A DNA stretch of 64,000 nucleotides from NCBI RefSeq assembly GCF_005047595.1, contig NZ_SUPL01000004.1, positions 248,001-312,000 of the forward strand, given 5' to 3'. A model generated the notes under the pieces. The model did not search any database and was not told the DNA's origin. It saw only the letters and a list, made by a program, of their open reading frames with translations. Both the position numbers and the translations under genes were made by a program. The stretch is from Pontimicrobium aquaticum (lineage in GTDB: Bacteria; Bacteroidota; Bacteroidia; Flavobacteriales; Flavobacteriaceae). Below, piece after piece: positions 1 to 8,339 of this stretch (the first letter of the stretch is position 1; each line of letters opens with the position of its first letter).

Positions 1-143
1 CTAACGAATTCTTTATACAAAAAGCTATTGGTTGGGCACTTCGAGAATATGGAAAAACTAACCCTCAATCCGTATTAAATTTTGTAAATTCCACCAGTTT
101 AAAACCGTTGAGTCGAAAAGAAGCTATTAGGAATATTATATAA
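1..143 (+). CDS. DNA alkylation repair enzyme (AlkD family), C-terminal end only
   Basis: The window opens inside this gene; the reading frame begins at base 3 and ends at TAA 141-143. The visible 46 residues include FFIQKAIGWALREYGKTNP, which matches the last helices of AlkD-like HEAT-repeat DNA glycosylases that remove N3- and N7-alkylpurines. The family name rests on recognising this C-terminal motif; the catalytic part lies outside the window. The stop codon directly abuts the ATG of the next gene, so the two are probably translated from one mRNA. Confidence 0.75.
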   Translation, partial: NEFFIQKAIGWALREYGKTNPQSVLNFVNSTSLKPLSRKEAIRNII

Positions 144-857
144 ATGCAATTAAAAAAAACTATAAAGATTATTGCTGGTGTAGTAGTGTTTTTTACATTA
201 CCTACCTTGCTCTTTATAGGCTACATTTATTTTAAATATAATGAAGATGTACCTGTTGGTATTCAAGATGAAGCTGCTGATGCCTTAGCTGATAAGATGC
301 TAGATGTGCTAAACTTTGAAGCTTATAAAAAAACAGAGTATATTGAGTGGACCTACCAAAACAAACGTCGTTACGAATGGGATAAAGCCAATAACTTGTG
401 TACTGTTCGTTGGAAAGAATATAAAGTAGATTTACATCTTGGCTTTCCTGAGCGTAGTAAAGCCTATGTACATAGTTTTAATATTATTGGCAAACAAAGA
501 GATCAACTTGTTAACACAGCTATAAATTACTTTAATAATGACTCTTTTTGGCTAGTAGCTCCTTACAAAGTCTATGACGATGGTGTGAAACGTAGCCTTG
601 TAAAACGAGATGGCAAAGATGCTTTGCTTGTCACTTATACACAAGGAGGCACAACTCCAGGCGATTCGTATTTATGGTCGTTTGATGCTTCTGGAAAACC
701 AGTAAAGTTTAAAATGTGGACAGACCTTTTACCAATGGATGGCTTAGAAGCTTCTTGGAGTGATTGGACAACTACCACCACAGGAGCACAACTCCCAACG
801 TTTCATAAAGTATTGTTCTTTGGTTTTGAAATAAACCATATTAAAACGACACGATAA
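144..857 (+). CDS. membrane-anchored protein of unknown function
   Basis: A 237-residue protein with a hydrophobic N-terminal segment at about residues 8-30 (uncleaved anchor or signal peptide), followed by an entirely soluble domain that is probably periplasmic. No family is recognised. The soluble part is rich in aromatic residues and beta-type sequence (YLWSFDASGKPVKFKMW near residue 190) and has no evident catalytic motif. The ATG follows the AlkD stop codon with no gap, suggesting co-translation, but the topology gives no functional link to DNA repair. Downstream it faces the minus-strand gene at 1001 across a palindromic repeat. Confidence 0.7.
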   Translation: MQLKKTIKIIAGVVVFFTLPTLLFIGYIYFKYNEDVPVGIQDEAADALADKMLDVLNFEAYKKTEYIEWTYQNKRRYEWDKANNLCTVRWKEYKVDLHLGFPERSKAYVHSFNIIGKQRDQLVNTAINYFNNDSFWLVAPYKVYDDGVKRSLVKRDGKDALLVTYTQGGTTPGDSYLWSFDASGKPVKFKMWTDLLPMDGLEASWSDWTTTTTGAQLPTFHKVLFFGFEINHIKTTR

Positions 858-867
858 TGTTTATCCT

Positions 868-994
868 CATTACGAGGAGAAAATCGACGAAGTAATCTTC
901 TTAATCAGAATTAAAAACTAAACAGATTGCTTCACTGTGTTCGCCATGACGTTAGTGATATACAGATTGCCACGTCCTTTGTCCTCGCAATGAC
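868..994. repeat. palindromic intergenic repeat (family A), compound copy
   Basis: The first unit (868-951) starts with CATTACGAGGA and ends with TTCGCCATGACG; its inner arms GAAGTAATCTTC and AGATTGCTTCAC can pair. A second half unit (962-994) reads AGATTGCCACG...CTCGCAATGAC. Related copies lie at 42660-42748 and 63135-63210. It sits between two convergent genes and may act as a bidirectional 3' end. Confidence 0.75.
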
Positions 995-1000
995 AATGTT

Positions 1001-1531
1001 TTACTTACTACTCTGTCCTGAAAACTGTTGCGTTTTTTGTTTAAACAATACATTAAATGTGGTTAAACTACCATAACATCTAGTAATGTATTGTTGCAAA
1101 TCGATCTTTTCTTGTTCGTCAAGGTTTTTACTGGAATTTATTTTTTGCTCCATCACACGCAGTCTGTCACGAACCATCACTATTTTATGAAAAAATGTAT
1201 CAATAGGTATTTCTTTACCTTGTAGCGCTGTATCTCCTGGTTCTAAAATAAGCTGCCCACCTTTCCATTTATCTGCAATAGGTACTACTTCACTCGCATC
1301 GCTCCATTTTTTAAGGATATCAACTAAACTACTTTCTACATCAAATAAGCTTACAGTATCTACATCGTCTGCATTTGCGCGTTCTATCACTTCAAACTCA
1401 CTGTCTAGTTCTATGGTTTCTAAACCATTATCAATAAATGTTACCCAATAATGTCTTGAAGTAACATTGGTAACCACGCCTTTACCATAATCTGGATGGT
1501 TAATTCTGGAGCCTATGCCTAATAATCTCAT
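1001..1531 (-). CDS. small protein with a Tudor/KOW-like N-terminal domain
   Basis: From ATG 1531 this is a 176-residue soluble protein. Residues about 3-45 (IGSRINHPDYGKGVVTNV, followed by a short beta-rich stretch ending in ETIELD) resemble the small SH3/Tudor barrel found at the C-terminus of UvrD/PcrA and in CarD-type proteins; compare VVEHLRFGKGKIIKI in the helicase at 27367-29700. The rest is probably helical. A GTG eight codons upstream (1555) is also open, but it lies inside a hairpin (1550-1565) and the ATG with the MRLLGIGSRI start is more natural. Function unknown; a nucleic-acid or polymerase-binding role is only inferred from the fold resemblance. It is the last gene of a minus-strand group with 1662-2060 and 2072-3748. 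Confidence 0.7.
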   Translation of the reverse strand: MRLLGIGSRINHPDYGKGVVTNVTSRHYWVTFIDNGLETIELDSEFEVIERANADDVDTVSLFDVESSLVDILKKWSDASEVVPIADKWKGGQLILEPGDTALQGKEIPIDTFFHKIVMVRDRLRVMEQKINSSKNLDEQEKIDLQQYITRCYGSLTTFNVLFKQKTQQFSGQSSK

Positions 1532-1549
1532 TTTAAATTTATTTAAAGC

Positions 1550-1565
1550 TCCCACGAAAGTGGGA
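1550..1565 (-). other. hairpin in the leader of the Tudor-like gene
   Basis: TCCCAC-GAAA-GTGGGA forms a perfect six-base-pair stem with a four-base loop. It lies about 18 bases upstream of the ATG at 1531 and covers the alternative GTG at 1555. It may be a fragment of a short intergenic repeat or an element affecting translation. Confidence 0.5.
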
Positions 1566-1661
1566 ATCTATTGTAATCACTTCACAAGTATATTGATTTT
1601 TTAATTTATAGCAATTAAAAAATTTAAAAGACATTTAAAACTATAAATAGTGCTTTATAGA

Positions 1662-2060
1662 TTATGCTTCTCTGTTAACATTTTGTTTCTTAAAAATTTG
1701 TTGCAAACAATTACTGTGATCGTCTAAAAACTCTTCTATCTCCTCTATAAAAGTTTCTTTTGGTTGCTGCCTGTTAATTGTTAAATGAATAATTACAGCC
1801 TCAGGATCTGGATTAAATCCTGTAGTAATGGTCCACGTTAAAGCATTAGGACATTCTAACAATGCAAAACGCAGTCCTCCTCTAATGTTATTTCTAGTTA
1901 AAGTAAATTCACCCCAAATACCACCAATGCTAGCTTCTGATTCGTTATTAGCATCAATAACAATCATTTCATTAGTCATTGACTCTAGATTTTCAAGCGT
2001 CAATACCTCTTGAATATCTTCACTTTGTGTCTCTACTTTTACAATTCTAAAAAACTCCAT
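1662..2060 (-). CDS. small soluble protein of unknown function
   Basis: A 132-residue protein with no signal peptide or membrane segment. The sequence alternates short strands and helices (GGIWGEFTLTRNNIRGGLRF near residues 46-65) and ends in an acidic, Glu-rich helix. No family recognised. It starts 12 bases after the amidohydrolase stop codon and so is probably in that transcript. Nothing in the sequence shows a catalytic site. Confidence 0.65.
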   Translation of the reverse strand: MEFFRIVKVETQSEDIQEVLTLENLESMTNEMIVIDANNESEASIGGIWGEFTLTRNNIRGGLRFALLECPNALTWTITTGFNPDPEAVIIHLTINRQQPKETFIEEIEEFLDDHSNCLQQIFKKQNVNREA

Positions 2061-2071
2061 CTAAATCTTTT

Positions 2072-3748
2072 TTAATTATTTGAGTAGTCGTAAACTTTTT
2101 TACCTCCTACATAAGTCTCTAATATTTTTAAGTCCTTGATATTATTAGGGTTTACTGTTGTTAGATCGCCATTAATAATTACAAAATCTGCCAATTTCCC
2201 TGATTCAAGCGTGCCTTTTATATTTTCCTCAAATGAGCTATAGGCAGCATTTTTAGTATAAGCTGTAAGTGCTTGCTCTACTGTTATTTTTTGTTCAGCC
2301 ACCCAACCTTCAGGGTTTTTATCATCTAAAGTTCTACGGGTTACTGCGGCATATATACCCATTAATGGTGTTGGTGGCGCTACAAACCAATCACTACCAA
2401 AGGCTAATTTTGCTTCAGCATCTAATAATGATTTAAAAGCATAAGTGGTTTTAATTCGCTCTGCACCTATTAATTTTTCTGCCCACCTACCATCGTCAAT
2501 TGCATGATAAGGTTGCATGCTAGGTATGACATTAAGTTCTGAAAATCGCTTAAAATCATCTGGTGATATATGTTGTGCATGCTCTATTCTAAACCTTCTG
2601 TCTCTTTCTCCATTTTCTTCTTGAACGGTTTCAAAAGTATTAAGCAGATTATTAATTGCCTTGTCACCAATAGCATGTATCATCACTTGCAGTTCTGCTT
2701 TATCAGCTGCCTTTACATGTTTATAAATCGTATCGATTGGCATCACAAAAAACCCATTATCTGAAGGATTATCAGTATAAGGCTCAAAAAATGCAGCAGT
2801 ATGCGACCCTAACGATCCATCTACAAATCCTTTTAAACCTCCAACCTTTAACCAATTATCGCCTGCTCCATTAGCATCTATTTCACTCTTTAAACGATTC
2901 CAATCTGTAAGAGGATACATGGCATAAATACGTGTTATTAGTTCATTTTTTGCTTTTACTTTTTTAAGCACATTGTAATGTCCTGCTGCAGACATATGAT
3001 GTACCGAGGTTACACCGTTGGAAGCTAAGTAAGTCATTGCTGCCTGTAATGCTTTTTCATATTCTTCTTCAGTAGGCTCAGTCACAGAAGGCCAAACCAA
3101 ATTTGCAGCATTGTCTTTTAACAACCCTGTAACATCTCCATTTTCAGCTCTAACAATATCGCCGCCTTCAACATCTAATGTTTTGTTTGTTACACCTGCC
3201 AACTCTAAGGCAACTGAGTTTGCTAACGACATATGTCCATCTAATCGTGTAATAAAAACAGGATGGTCTTTAGTAATATCATCAATCCATTCTTTGGTTG
3301 GTAATTCACCTCCCCAATTTTCATGATCCCAATCACCTCCTAGTATCCACGACCCTTTTGGAACTGTTTTAGCAAAGGCCTCAATCCTTTTTATAAACGC
3401 TTCAGGTGTTTTAGCATCTCTTAGCTGTACCGAATTTAAATTAAACCCTCCTGTTAATAAATGTACATGACTATCAATAAAACCAGGTGTTACAAACTTT
3501 CCGTTGGCGTCTTTAATTTTGGTGTTTTCTCCTATAAACTTCGACACGTCTTCATGGCTTCCTACAAAAAGAATGGTATCTCCAGATATAGCCATAGACT
3601 CGGCTATAGGCTGATTGTCGTTACCTGTCCATATAGTTGCATTGGTAATGACTAAATCTGCTTTTTGTACCTCATCTTGACACGAAATGCTAATTAAGGC
3701 TAACATGAAAAATGTAAACAATCGAGTAGCTCTATCTAATAATCTCAT
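2072..3748 (-). CDS. amidohydrolase family lipoprotein (YtcJ-like)
   Basis: A 558-residue metal-dependent hydrolase of the amidohydrolase superfamily, YtcJ/N-substituted formamide deformylase branch. The N-terminus carries a lipoprotein signal (MLALISISCQDE), so the protein should be anchored to a membrane outside the cytoplasm. The first metal motif DSHVHL is near residues 92-97, HAIGDKA near 360, the RIEHAQH motif near 390, and the metal-binding Asp in FGSDWF near 455. These fit a TIM-barrel hydrolase acting on C-N bonds; the substrate is unknown. It heads a minus-strand group with the genes at 1662 and 1001. Confidence 0.85.
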   Translation of the reverse strand: MRLLDRATRLFTFFMLALISISCQDEVQKADLVITNATIWTGNDNQPIAESMAISGDTILFVGSHEDVSKFIGENTKIKDANGKFVTPGFIDSHVHLLTGGFNLNSVQLRDAKTPEAFIKRIEAFAKTVPKGSWILGGDWDHENWGGELPTKEWIDDITKDHPVFITRLDGHMSLANSVALELAGVTNKTLDVEGGDIVRAENGDVTGLLKDNAANLVWPSVTEPTEEEYEKALQAAMTYLASNGVTSVHHMSAAGHYNVLKKVKAKNELITRIYAMYPLTDWNRLKSEIDANGAGDNWLKVGGLKGFVDGSLGSHTAAFFEPYTDNPSDNGFFVMPIDTIYKHVKAADKAELQVMIHAIGDKAINNLLNTFETVQEENGERDRRFRIEHAQHISPDDFKRFSELNVIPSMQPYHAIDDGRWAEKLIGAERIKTTYAFKSLLDAEAKLAFGSDWFVAPPTPLMGIYAAVTRRTLDDKNPEGWVAEQKITVEQALTAYTKNAAYSSFEENIKGTLESGKLADFVIINGDLTTVNPNNIKDLKILETYVGGKKVYDYSNN

Positions 3749-3889
3749 TTTTAGTTTGTTTAAAGTTTTAATTGCTACTACAAGTATATCAAATATTTTT
3801 GGGATAACGATTTACTGTTTCTTTTTGTTACAGCATTTTTCATTATTTTTTTTAATATCTTTAGTTCTTAAATATTAATAACAATAATT

Positions 3890-4438
3890 ATGGTTTACGC
3901 ATTAATTGGTTTTATAATTCTTGTAGTTTTTTATGGAATTGGAATTTACAACAGATTAGTAAAACTAAATACACTTGTAGCTGAAGCTTGGAGTGGTATA
4001 GACGTACAATTAAAAAAACGTTATAATTTAATTCCAAACTTAGTAGAAACGGTAAAAGGGTATGCAAGTCACGAGAAAGAAACCTTTGAAAATGTGACAA
4101 AGGCTAGAAACCAAGCACAAAGTGCCACAACCGTTGAAGGACAACAAGCCGCTGAAAATCAATTAAATAAATCTCTATTAAATTTGTTTGCAGTAGCAGA
4201 GCAATATCCTGAGTTAAAAGCCAATGAGAACTTTTTAAGCTTGCAAGATGAATTGTCTGTGATTGAATCTGACATTGAAAAATCCAGAAGATACTATAAT
4301 GGAACCACGCGAGATTATAATATTTTAATAGACTCGTTTCCTTCAAACCTTATTGCTGGATTAACAAAATTTACTAAAGCTGCATTTTTTGAAATTGACA
4401 CTGACGCAGAAAGACAAAATCCACAAGTTAAATTTTAA
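3890..4438 (+). CDS. lemA: LemA family protein
   Basis: A 182-residue protein with an N-terminal membrane anchor (about residues 3-20) followed by the family signature NTLVAEAWSGIDVQLKKRYN and IPNLVETVKGYASHE, then a long helical region. LemA proteins are membrane-anchored helical bundles of poorly defined function. The next gene starts 3 bases after this stop codon and encodes a DUF2207 protein, a common genetic partner, so the pair is almost certainly an operon and possibly a membrane complex. Confidence 0.93.
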   Translation: MVYALIGFIILVVFYGIGIYNRLVKLNTLVAEAWSGIDVQLKKRYNLIPNLVETVKGYASHEKETFENVTKARNQAQSATTVEGQQAAENQLNKSLLNLFAVAEQYPELKANENFLSLQDELSVIESDIEKSRRYYNGTTRDYNILIDSFPSNLIAGLTKFTKAAFFEIDTDAERQNPQVKF

Positions 4439-4441
4439 GCG

Positions 4442-6175
4442 TTGAAACAACTCTTTTTTATTATACTATTAGTTACGAGCTCTTTTTCTTTGTTTTCGCA
4501 AAGTGAAAGAGTTCTTTCTTTTCATTCAGATATAGAAGTAGATACCTCAAGTACCATTACTGTAAAAGAATCTATTAAAGTATATGCCAACGGAACTATT
4601 TTTAAAAGAGGCATTACACGTACTATCCCAACTGTAATGGTAGATAGTTCAGGCAATCGAGTAAAACTGGATTATAAAATAGTATCTGTGGAAAGAGATG
4701 GTAGCAAATCTAAATACCATACCGAAAAAAGCAGTAACAACATGACCATTTATGTTGGTGAAAGTGATGTATTTTTAAGCGAAGGCGAATACCATTATAC
4801 CATTACCTATAGTATGAGTGGACAAATTCGTTTTTTTGATACTTACGACGAAATTTATTGGAATGTTAATGGTTTTGATTGGGCTTTACCTTTTGGTCAG
4901 GTGTCTAGTAAAATTACACTTCCTGATGGCGGAAACATTATTCAAAATGCCTGCTATACTGGAAGCTATGGTAGTAATAGTTCTAATTGTAACTCAACGA
5001 CGCTCTCTAAGAATATCATAAGCTTTACAGCCGATAATTTAAGAGCTGGTGAAAACTTAACCATAGCTGTAGGTTTTAATAAAGGCATCGTTAATCAACC
5101 GCCGCCACCTCCACCTCCAACGTTTCTTCAAAAGTTTGGTGCACTAATTTTAAGTGGCTTCATTAGTTTAGCACTCCTGTTTTATTACGGATTTACTTGG
5201 TTAAAATTTGGTATCGACCCACCTAAGCCAACAGTATATCCACAGTTTGAAGTTCCAAACAACATGACACCTGCCTCTATAGGTATGCTAGATAAGTTCC
5301 GTTATCATGGCGATTTAATTACAGGTTCCATTTTAAATTTAGCAGTAAAAGGCTATCTTAAAATTGAAGAAGATAATGAAGACTATGTGTTTGGCTTGTT
5401 TAAAAGCAAACAGTTTACCATTCGCAAAGTAAAGGACGACTCTGGAGAACTTAACGATGAAGAGCGTATATTATTTAAAAAGTTGTTTTCAAGTGCATCT
5501 ACGTTAGTATTAGATGGTAAGTACAATTCCAAAGTACAAAGTGCTGTGTCTGCGTTTAAATCCTCATTAAGAAAGCAACATAAAAGCTTAATTTATCAAG
5601 GTTTTAATTTTAAGTTTTGGCTAGTGCCTATTTTAACCATATTCGCTTATATCTTCATATTTATCTTTCTTACGACACAATACTTTCAAGGTGAACATGA
5701 TGTATTAGTGCTCATTGTATTTCTGGTTGTTAATTTTACATTTTTCTTGATTTATCAATATTTAATTAGAAAACCTAGTGTTGAAAAACTGAAGCTCAAA
5801 TCGTTGATCGATGGCTTTAAAATGTATATGAGTGCCGCCGAAGAAAAACAAATTGCCCATTTTAATCCACCTCATTTAACGCCTGAAATTTTTGAAACAT
5901 TATTGCCTTACGCTGTAGTATTAGGTGCTGAAGATGTTTGGGGAGAAAAATTCCAAAATTTAATCGATAAATCGCTTATAGACCAAAGCTATCAACCAAC
6001 ATGGTACTCTGGAGGTCGTATTGGTAATTTCGCAGCCTTTAACCATACACTAAACTCATCGTTATCTAATTCCATTAGCAAATCTGCTACACCACCATCA
6101 AGTAGTGGCAGCGGTTCTGGTGGTGGTGGCTTCTCTGGCGGAGGCGGCGGAGGCGGCGGAGGTGGTGGCTGGTAA
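4442..6175 (+). CDS. DUF2207 membrane protein with polyproline linker and glycine-rich tail
   Basis: A 577-residue protein beginning with TTG directly after lemA. It has a signal peptide (residues 1-19), a periplasmic DUF2207 domain (about 20-215), a seven-proline linker, one membrane segment (about 230-252), a cytoplasmic part, and two further membrane segments (about 390-440). The C-terminus is strikingly low-complexity: a serine-rich stretch, then more than fifteen glycines broken by FS and ending in W. Such a tail is typical of DUF2207 proteins. Function unknown; pairing with LemA suggests a cell-envelope role. The Gly codons (GGC/GGT/GGA) make a GC-rich patch in an AT-rich region. Confidence 0.9.
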   Translation: MKQLFFIILLVTSSFSLFSQSERVLSFHSDIEVDTSSTITVKESIKVYANGTIFKRGITRTIPTVMVDSSGNRVKLDYKIVSVERDGSKSKYHTEKSSNNMTIYVGESDVFLSEGEYHYTITYSMSGQIRFFDTYDEIYWNVNGFDWALPFGQVSSKITLPDGGNIIQNACYTGSYGSNSSNCNSTTLSKNIISFTADNLRAGENLTIAVGFNKGIVNQPPPPPPPTFLQKFGALILSGFISLALLFYYGFTWLKFGIDPPKPTVYPQFEVPNNMTPASIGMLDKFRYHGDLITGSILNLAVKGYLKIEEDNEDYVFGLFKSKQFTIRKVKDDSGELNDEERILFKKLFSSASTLVLDGKYNSKVQSAVSAFKSSLRKQHKSLIYQGFNFKFWLVPILTIFAYIFIFIFLTTQYFQGEHDVLVLIVFLVVNFTFFLIYQYLIRKPSVEKLKLKSLIDGFKMYMSAAEEKQIAHFNPPHLTPEIFETLLPYAVVLGAEDVWGEKFQNLIDKSLIDQSYQPTWYSGGRIGNFAAFNHTLNSSLSNSISKSATPPSSSGSGSGGGGFSGGGGGGGGGGGW

Positions 6176-6191
6176 TAGCCCACATGTTATT

Positions 6192-7376
6192 TTAATTCTG
6201 CATATAACTTTTTACCAAATCCACTAACGCTTTTCCGTGAATATTTTTGGCTATAACCACACCTTTATCGTCAAGAATAAAGTTGGCTGGAATGGTTTGA
6301 ATGCGAATTTTTTTCAAGAAGGGTGCATCATCCCCTTGTAACTCCGATGCTTGTATCCAGCGGTCTGCTCCATCTCGCTCAACAGCGGTTTTCCATGCAG
6401 AGGCATCACTTTCTAGACTGTAAGCTATAATTTGCAATCCTTGGTCATGATAATCATCCCAAAGAGGGACTAAAATCTCACGGTTTTCGATTCGGCAAGG
6501 TGCACACCACGATGCCCACAAGTCTATAATAGTAAGCTTATTGCCCAATTGGTTGTTCACCAAAAGAGTGTCTTTGTTGATTGTGGGAAGCTCTAGGTTT
6601 GGGAATGTATTTCCTACCAATACTGGCAAATTAGAGAGTTCACTTTGTTTACAAAGCTGTTCTACCCAAGGATGTTCTGGTTGTTGCTTCCACTTTGTGC
6701 ATTGTTCCACTAAAAATTCTGGTACACGTTCATAATCATTCACTGGGCTTACCCATCTTAAAGCCACTAGTGCTGGCATAAGGTACTTTGTGCTATCTGC
6801 AAACGTTATCAACTCATTTCGGTACTGTAATACAGCCTGTTCTTTTTCTAACAATTCCTTACCATCTTCTAATTGCCACTCCTTTCCAGCAAGATGGGTT
6901 TGGTAGGCATTCTGGTTGATATCTCTTAAATCTAGCAACGCTTTATTAACCTCAGAAGGTTGTTGTATAGACAAACTTTTTTGAAAACTCTCTAATTTAG
7001 CTGTCACATACAATGGCTCACCCAATTGCCATAATAGTGGCATGTAATTAGAGCTTGTTGGGTCGTCTGTTTGCTTATAGTTAGGTGTTTTTCCAGATGT
7101 TTGTATGACCAACTCCAGTAACATAGGATTTTTAGATGTTGGCAAGTTGCGGAACTCAAAGCTGCCATCAGGATATACTACAGCCGAATCTATAACCCGA
7201 CCAAAATAGGAAGCAGCCACCTCGTTCAAAAGGTCTGGTTCAATGAGGTACAGCTTTACATCTTTTGTTATGCTACCTTCTATATGTCCTGATATATAGG
7301 CAGGAGAATGACAAGAAACCAGAGTTACTATCAATAAAGCAATACTTGTGATACTTTTTACAGAGAGGGTTCTCAT
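6192..7376 (-). CDS. TlpA-like thioredoxin-fold lipoprotein with N-terminal DUF4369-like domain
   Basis: A 394-residue protein with lipoprotein signal LLIVTLVSCHSP. An N-terminal beta domain of the DUF4369 type (about 25-140) is followed by a helical linker and a C-terminal thioredoxin domain (about 255-393). The active site WASWCAPC is intact near residue 290, followed by the family's IPANFILDDKG cis-Pro region. Such proteins handle periplasmic thiol-disulfide exchange. It lies 39 bases downstream of the YceI-like gene on the same strand and may share its transcript. Its stop faces the DUF2207 gene's stop at a distance of 16 bases, with no obvious terminator between them. Confidence 0.88.
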   Translation of the reverse strand: MRTLSVKSITSIALLIVTLVSCHSPAYISGHIEGSITKDVKLYLIEPDLLNEVAASYFGRVIDSAVVYPDGSFEFRNLPTSKNPMLLELVIQTSGKTPNYKQTDDPTSSNYMPLLWQLGEPLYVTAKLESFQKSLSIQQPSEVNKALLDLRDINQNAYQTHLAGKEWQLEDGKELLEKEQAVLQYRNELITFADSTKYLMPALVALRWVSPVNDYERVPEFLVEQCTKWKQQPEHPWVEQLCKQSELSNLPVLVGNTFPNLELPTINKDTLLVNNQLGNKLTIIDLWASWCAPCRIENREILVPLWDDYHDQGLQIIAYSLESDASAWKTAVERDGADRWIQASELQGDDAPFLKKIRIQTIPANFILDDKGVVIAKNIHGKALVDLVKSYMQN

Positions 7377-7415
7377 ATATTTATCGAGACATAGCCTATG
7401 GCTTCATTTAACTAT

Positions 7416-8054
7416 TTAAAGTCTTTTAAGTAAAATATCGACATGTAAAGCCACTTCACTCCAAGTTTTACTAACACCATCTTCACCTGTATGTAATAGT
7501 TCGCAAGCTTTATGCAATGAAGCAAGTGCCTCCATGGCATCCCATTTTTCTAAATGCATAACACCATCAAAAGAAAGGTTGGTATCGCTAGAAGCGGTAT
7601 ATGTTAGTGGAATAGTCTCAGTGTTTCCATTTAACGTAACATCTATCGAGCAGGTATTATTGTCTGCTACCTTAAACACACCTGAAATAAATTCAGGGTC
7701 ATTCATAACATTAAAAAAGAACTCCAAAATTTTAGGGTCCCTTGTATTGGTAATATCATTGGTAAATAAACTACTTACAGGAATACTGAATTTAGCTCCA
7801 TTAAGGGCTTCTAAAGCCGTTTCGCCATTACCAATATTGGTGATGTTTACTTTTTTAAATTCACCACCAATAGCTATTTTATCCGTGGTTTTATAAGCGG
7901 TAAACTTTACTTTTGTAGAATCTTTTACCAAACTAAATGTGTTTTCTGAAGTTTGAGCTTCTTGTGTTTTAGTAGCATCATTTTTTTTAGACTCCTTGCA
8001 TGCTAATACTGCTATAAGTAGAAAGCTTAAAGCAACTAATTTTAAATTTTTCAT
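7416..8054 (-). CDS. YceI-like domain lipoprotein
   Basis: From ATG 8054 the protein has 212 residues and starts MKNLKLVALSFLLIAVLACK, a clear lipoprotein signal with Lys/Glu/Ser residues after the Cys. The upstream start at 8102 would add sixteen residues ahead of the signal peptide and is rejected. The rest matches the YceI lipocalin-like fold, which binds isoprenoid-type lipids in known members: VKFTAYKT, then GGEFKKVNITN, the N-terminal face of the barrel, and FDGVMHLEKWD near residue 160. Ligand unknown. It precedes the TlpA-like gene at 6192-7376. Confidence 0.82.
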   Translation of the reverse strand: MKNLKLVALSFLLIAVLACKESKKNDATKTQEAQTSENTFSLVKDSTKVKFTAYKTTDKIAIGGEFKKVNITNIGNGETALEALNGAKFSIPVSSLFTNDITNTRDPKILEFFFNVMNDPEFISGVFKVADNNTCSIDVTLNGNTETIPLTYTASSDTNLSFDGVMHLEKWDAMEALASLHKACELLHTGEDGVSKTWSEVALHVDILLKRL

Positions 8055-8190
8055 GTAACGTTGTTTTATTAAAACGGACTGTAAATTTACATATAAATAC
8101 AACGCATTGCTAAATACATTGTTAAAGATTTTAGGTTTCGTTTAAGCACCCAAACCGCTATTTTTTATAATACTGTTGGAAAATCATTAT

Positions 8191-8271
8191 TTATTCATCG
8201 ATAGTCCAAGCCTTAACTATTTTAGGTAACCTTGTAATAACTTCTTTTCCAAAAATCACCTCAGTTACTAG
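8191..8271 (-). pseudogene. truncated C-terminal coding remnant
   Basis: A 26-codon open segment on the minus strand ends in LPKIVKAWTIDE and a TAA stop (8193-8191). It has no start codon and an in-frame stop just upstream (8274-8272), five bases before the palindrome that bounds the transposase element. It reads like the tail of a real protein cut off at the element's edge. The parent gene is not recognised, and chance cannot be excluded for so short a stretch. The rest of 8055-8276 shows nothing else. Confidence 0.35.
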
Positions 8272-8276
8272 TCAAA

Positions 8277-8305
8277 TGTTACCGCGCGAATCTTTCGCGT
8301 GGTAT
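8277..8305 (+). repeat. REP-like palindrome, left copy flanking the transposase
   Basis: The core 8282-8302 begins CCGCGCGAA, has a TCT loop and ends TTCGCGTGG, so it folds into a nine-base-pair hairpin with one G-T pair. The exact reverse complement of the 21-base core stands at 8947-8967; four further matching bases (TGTT) extend the similarity on the outer side. The GC-rich palindrome contrasts with AT-rich surroundings. Confidence 0.85.
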
Positions 8306-8339
8306 TAACCCTTAAAATTCTGAAAGACACAAACATTAT

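Noticed and set aside
6176-6191. Terminator between the convergent DUF2207 and TlpA genes
   Set aside because: The 16-base gap has no stem followed by a T run.
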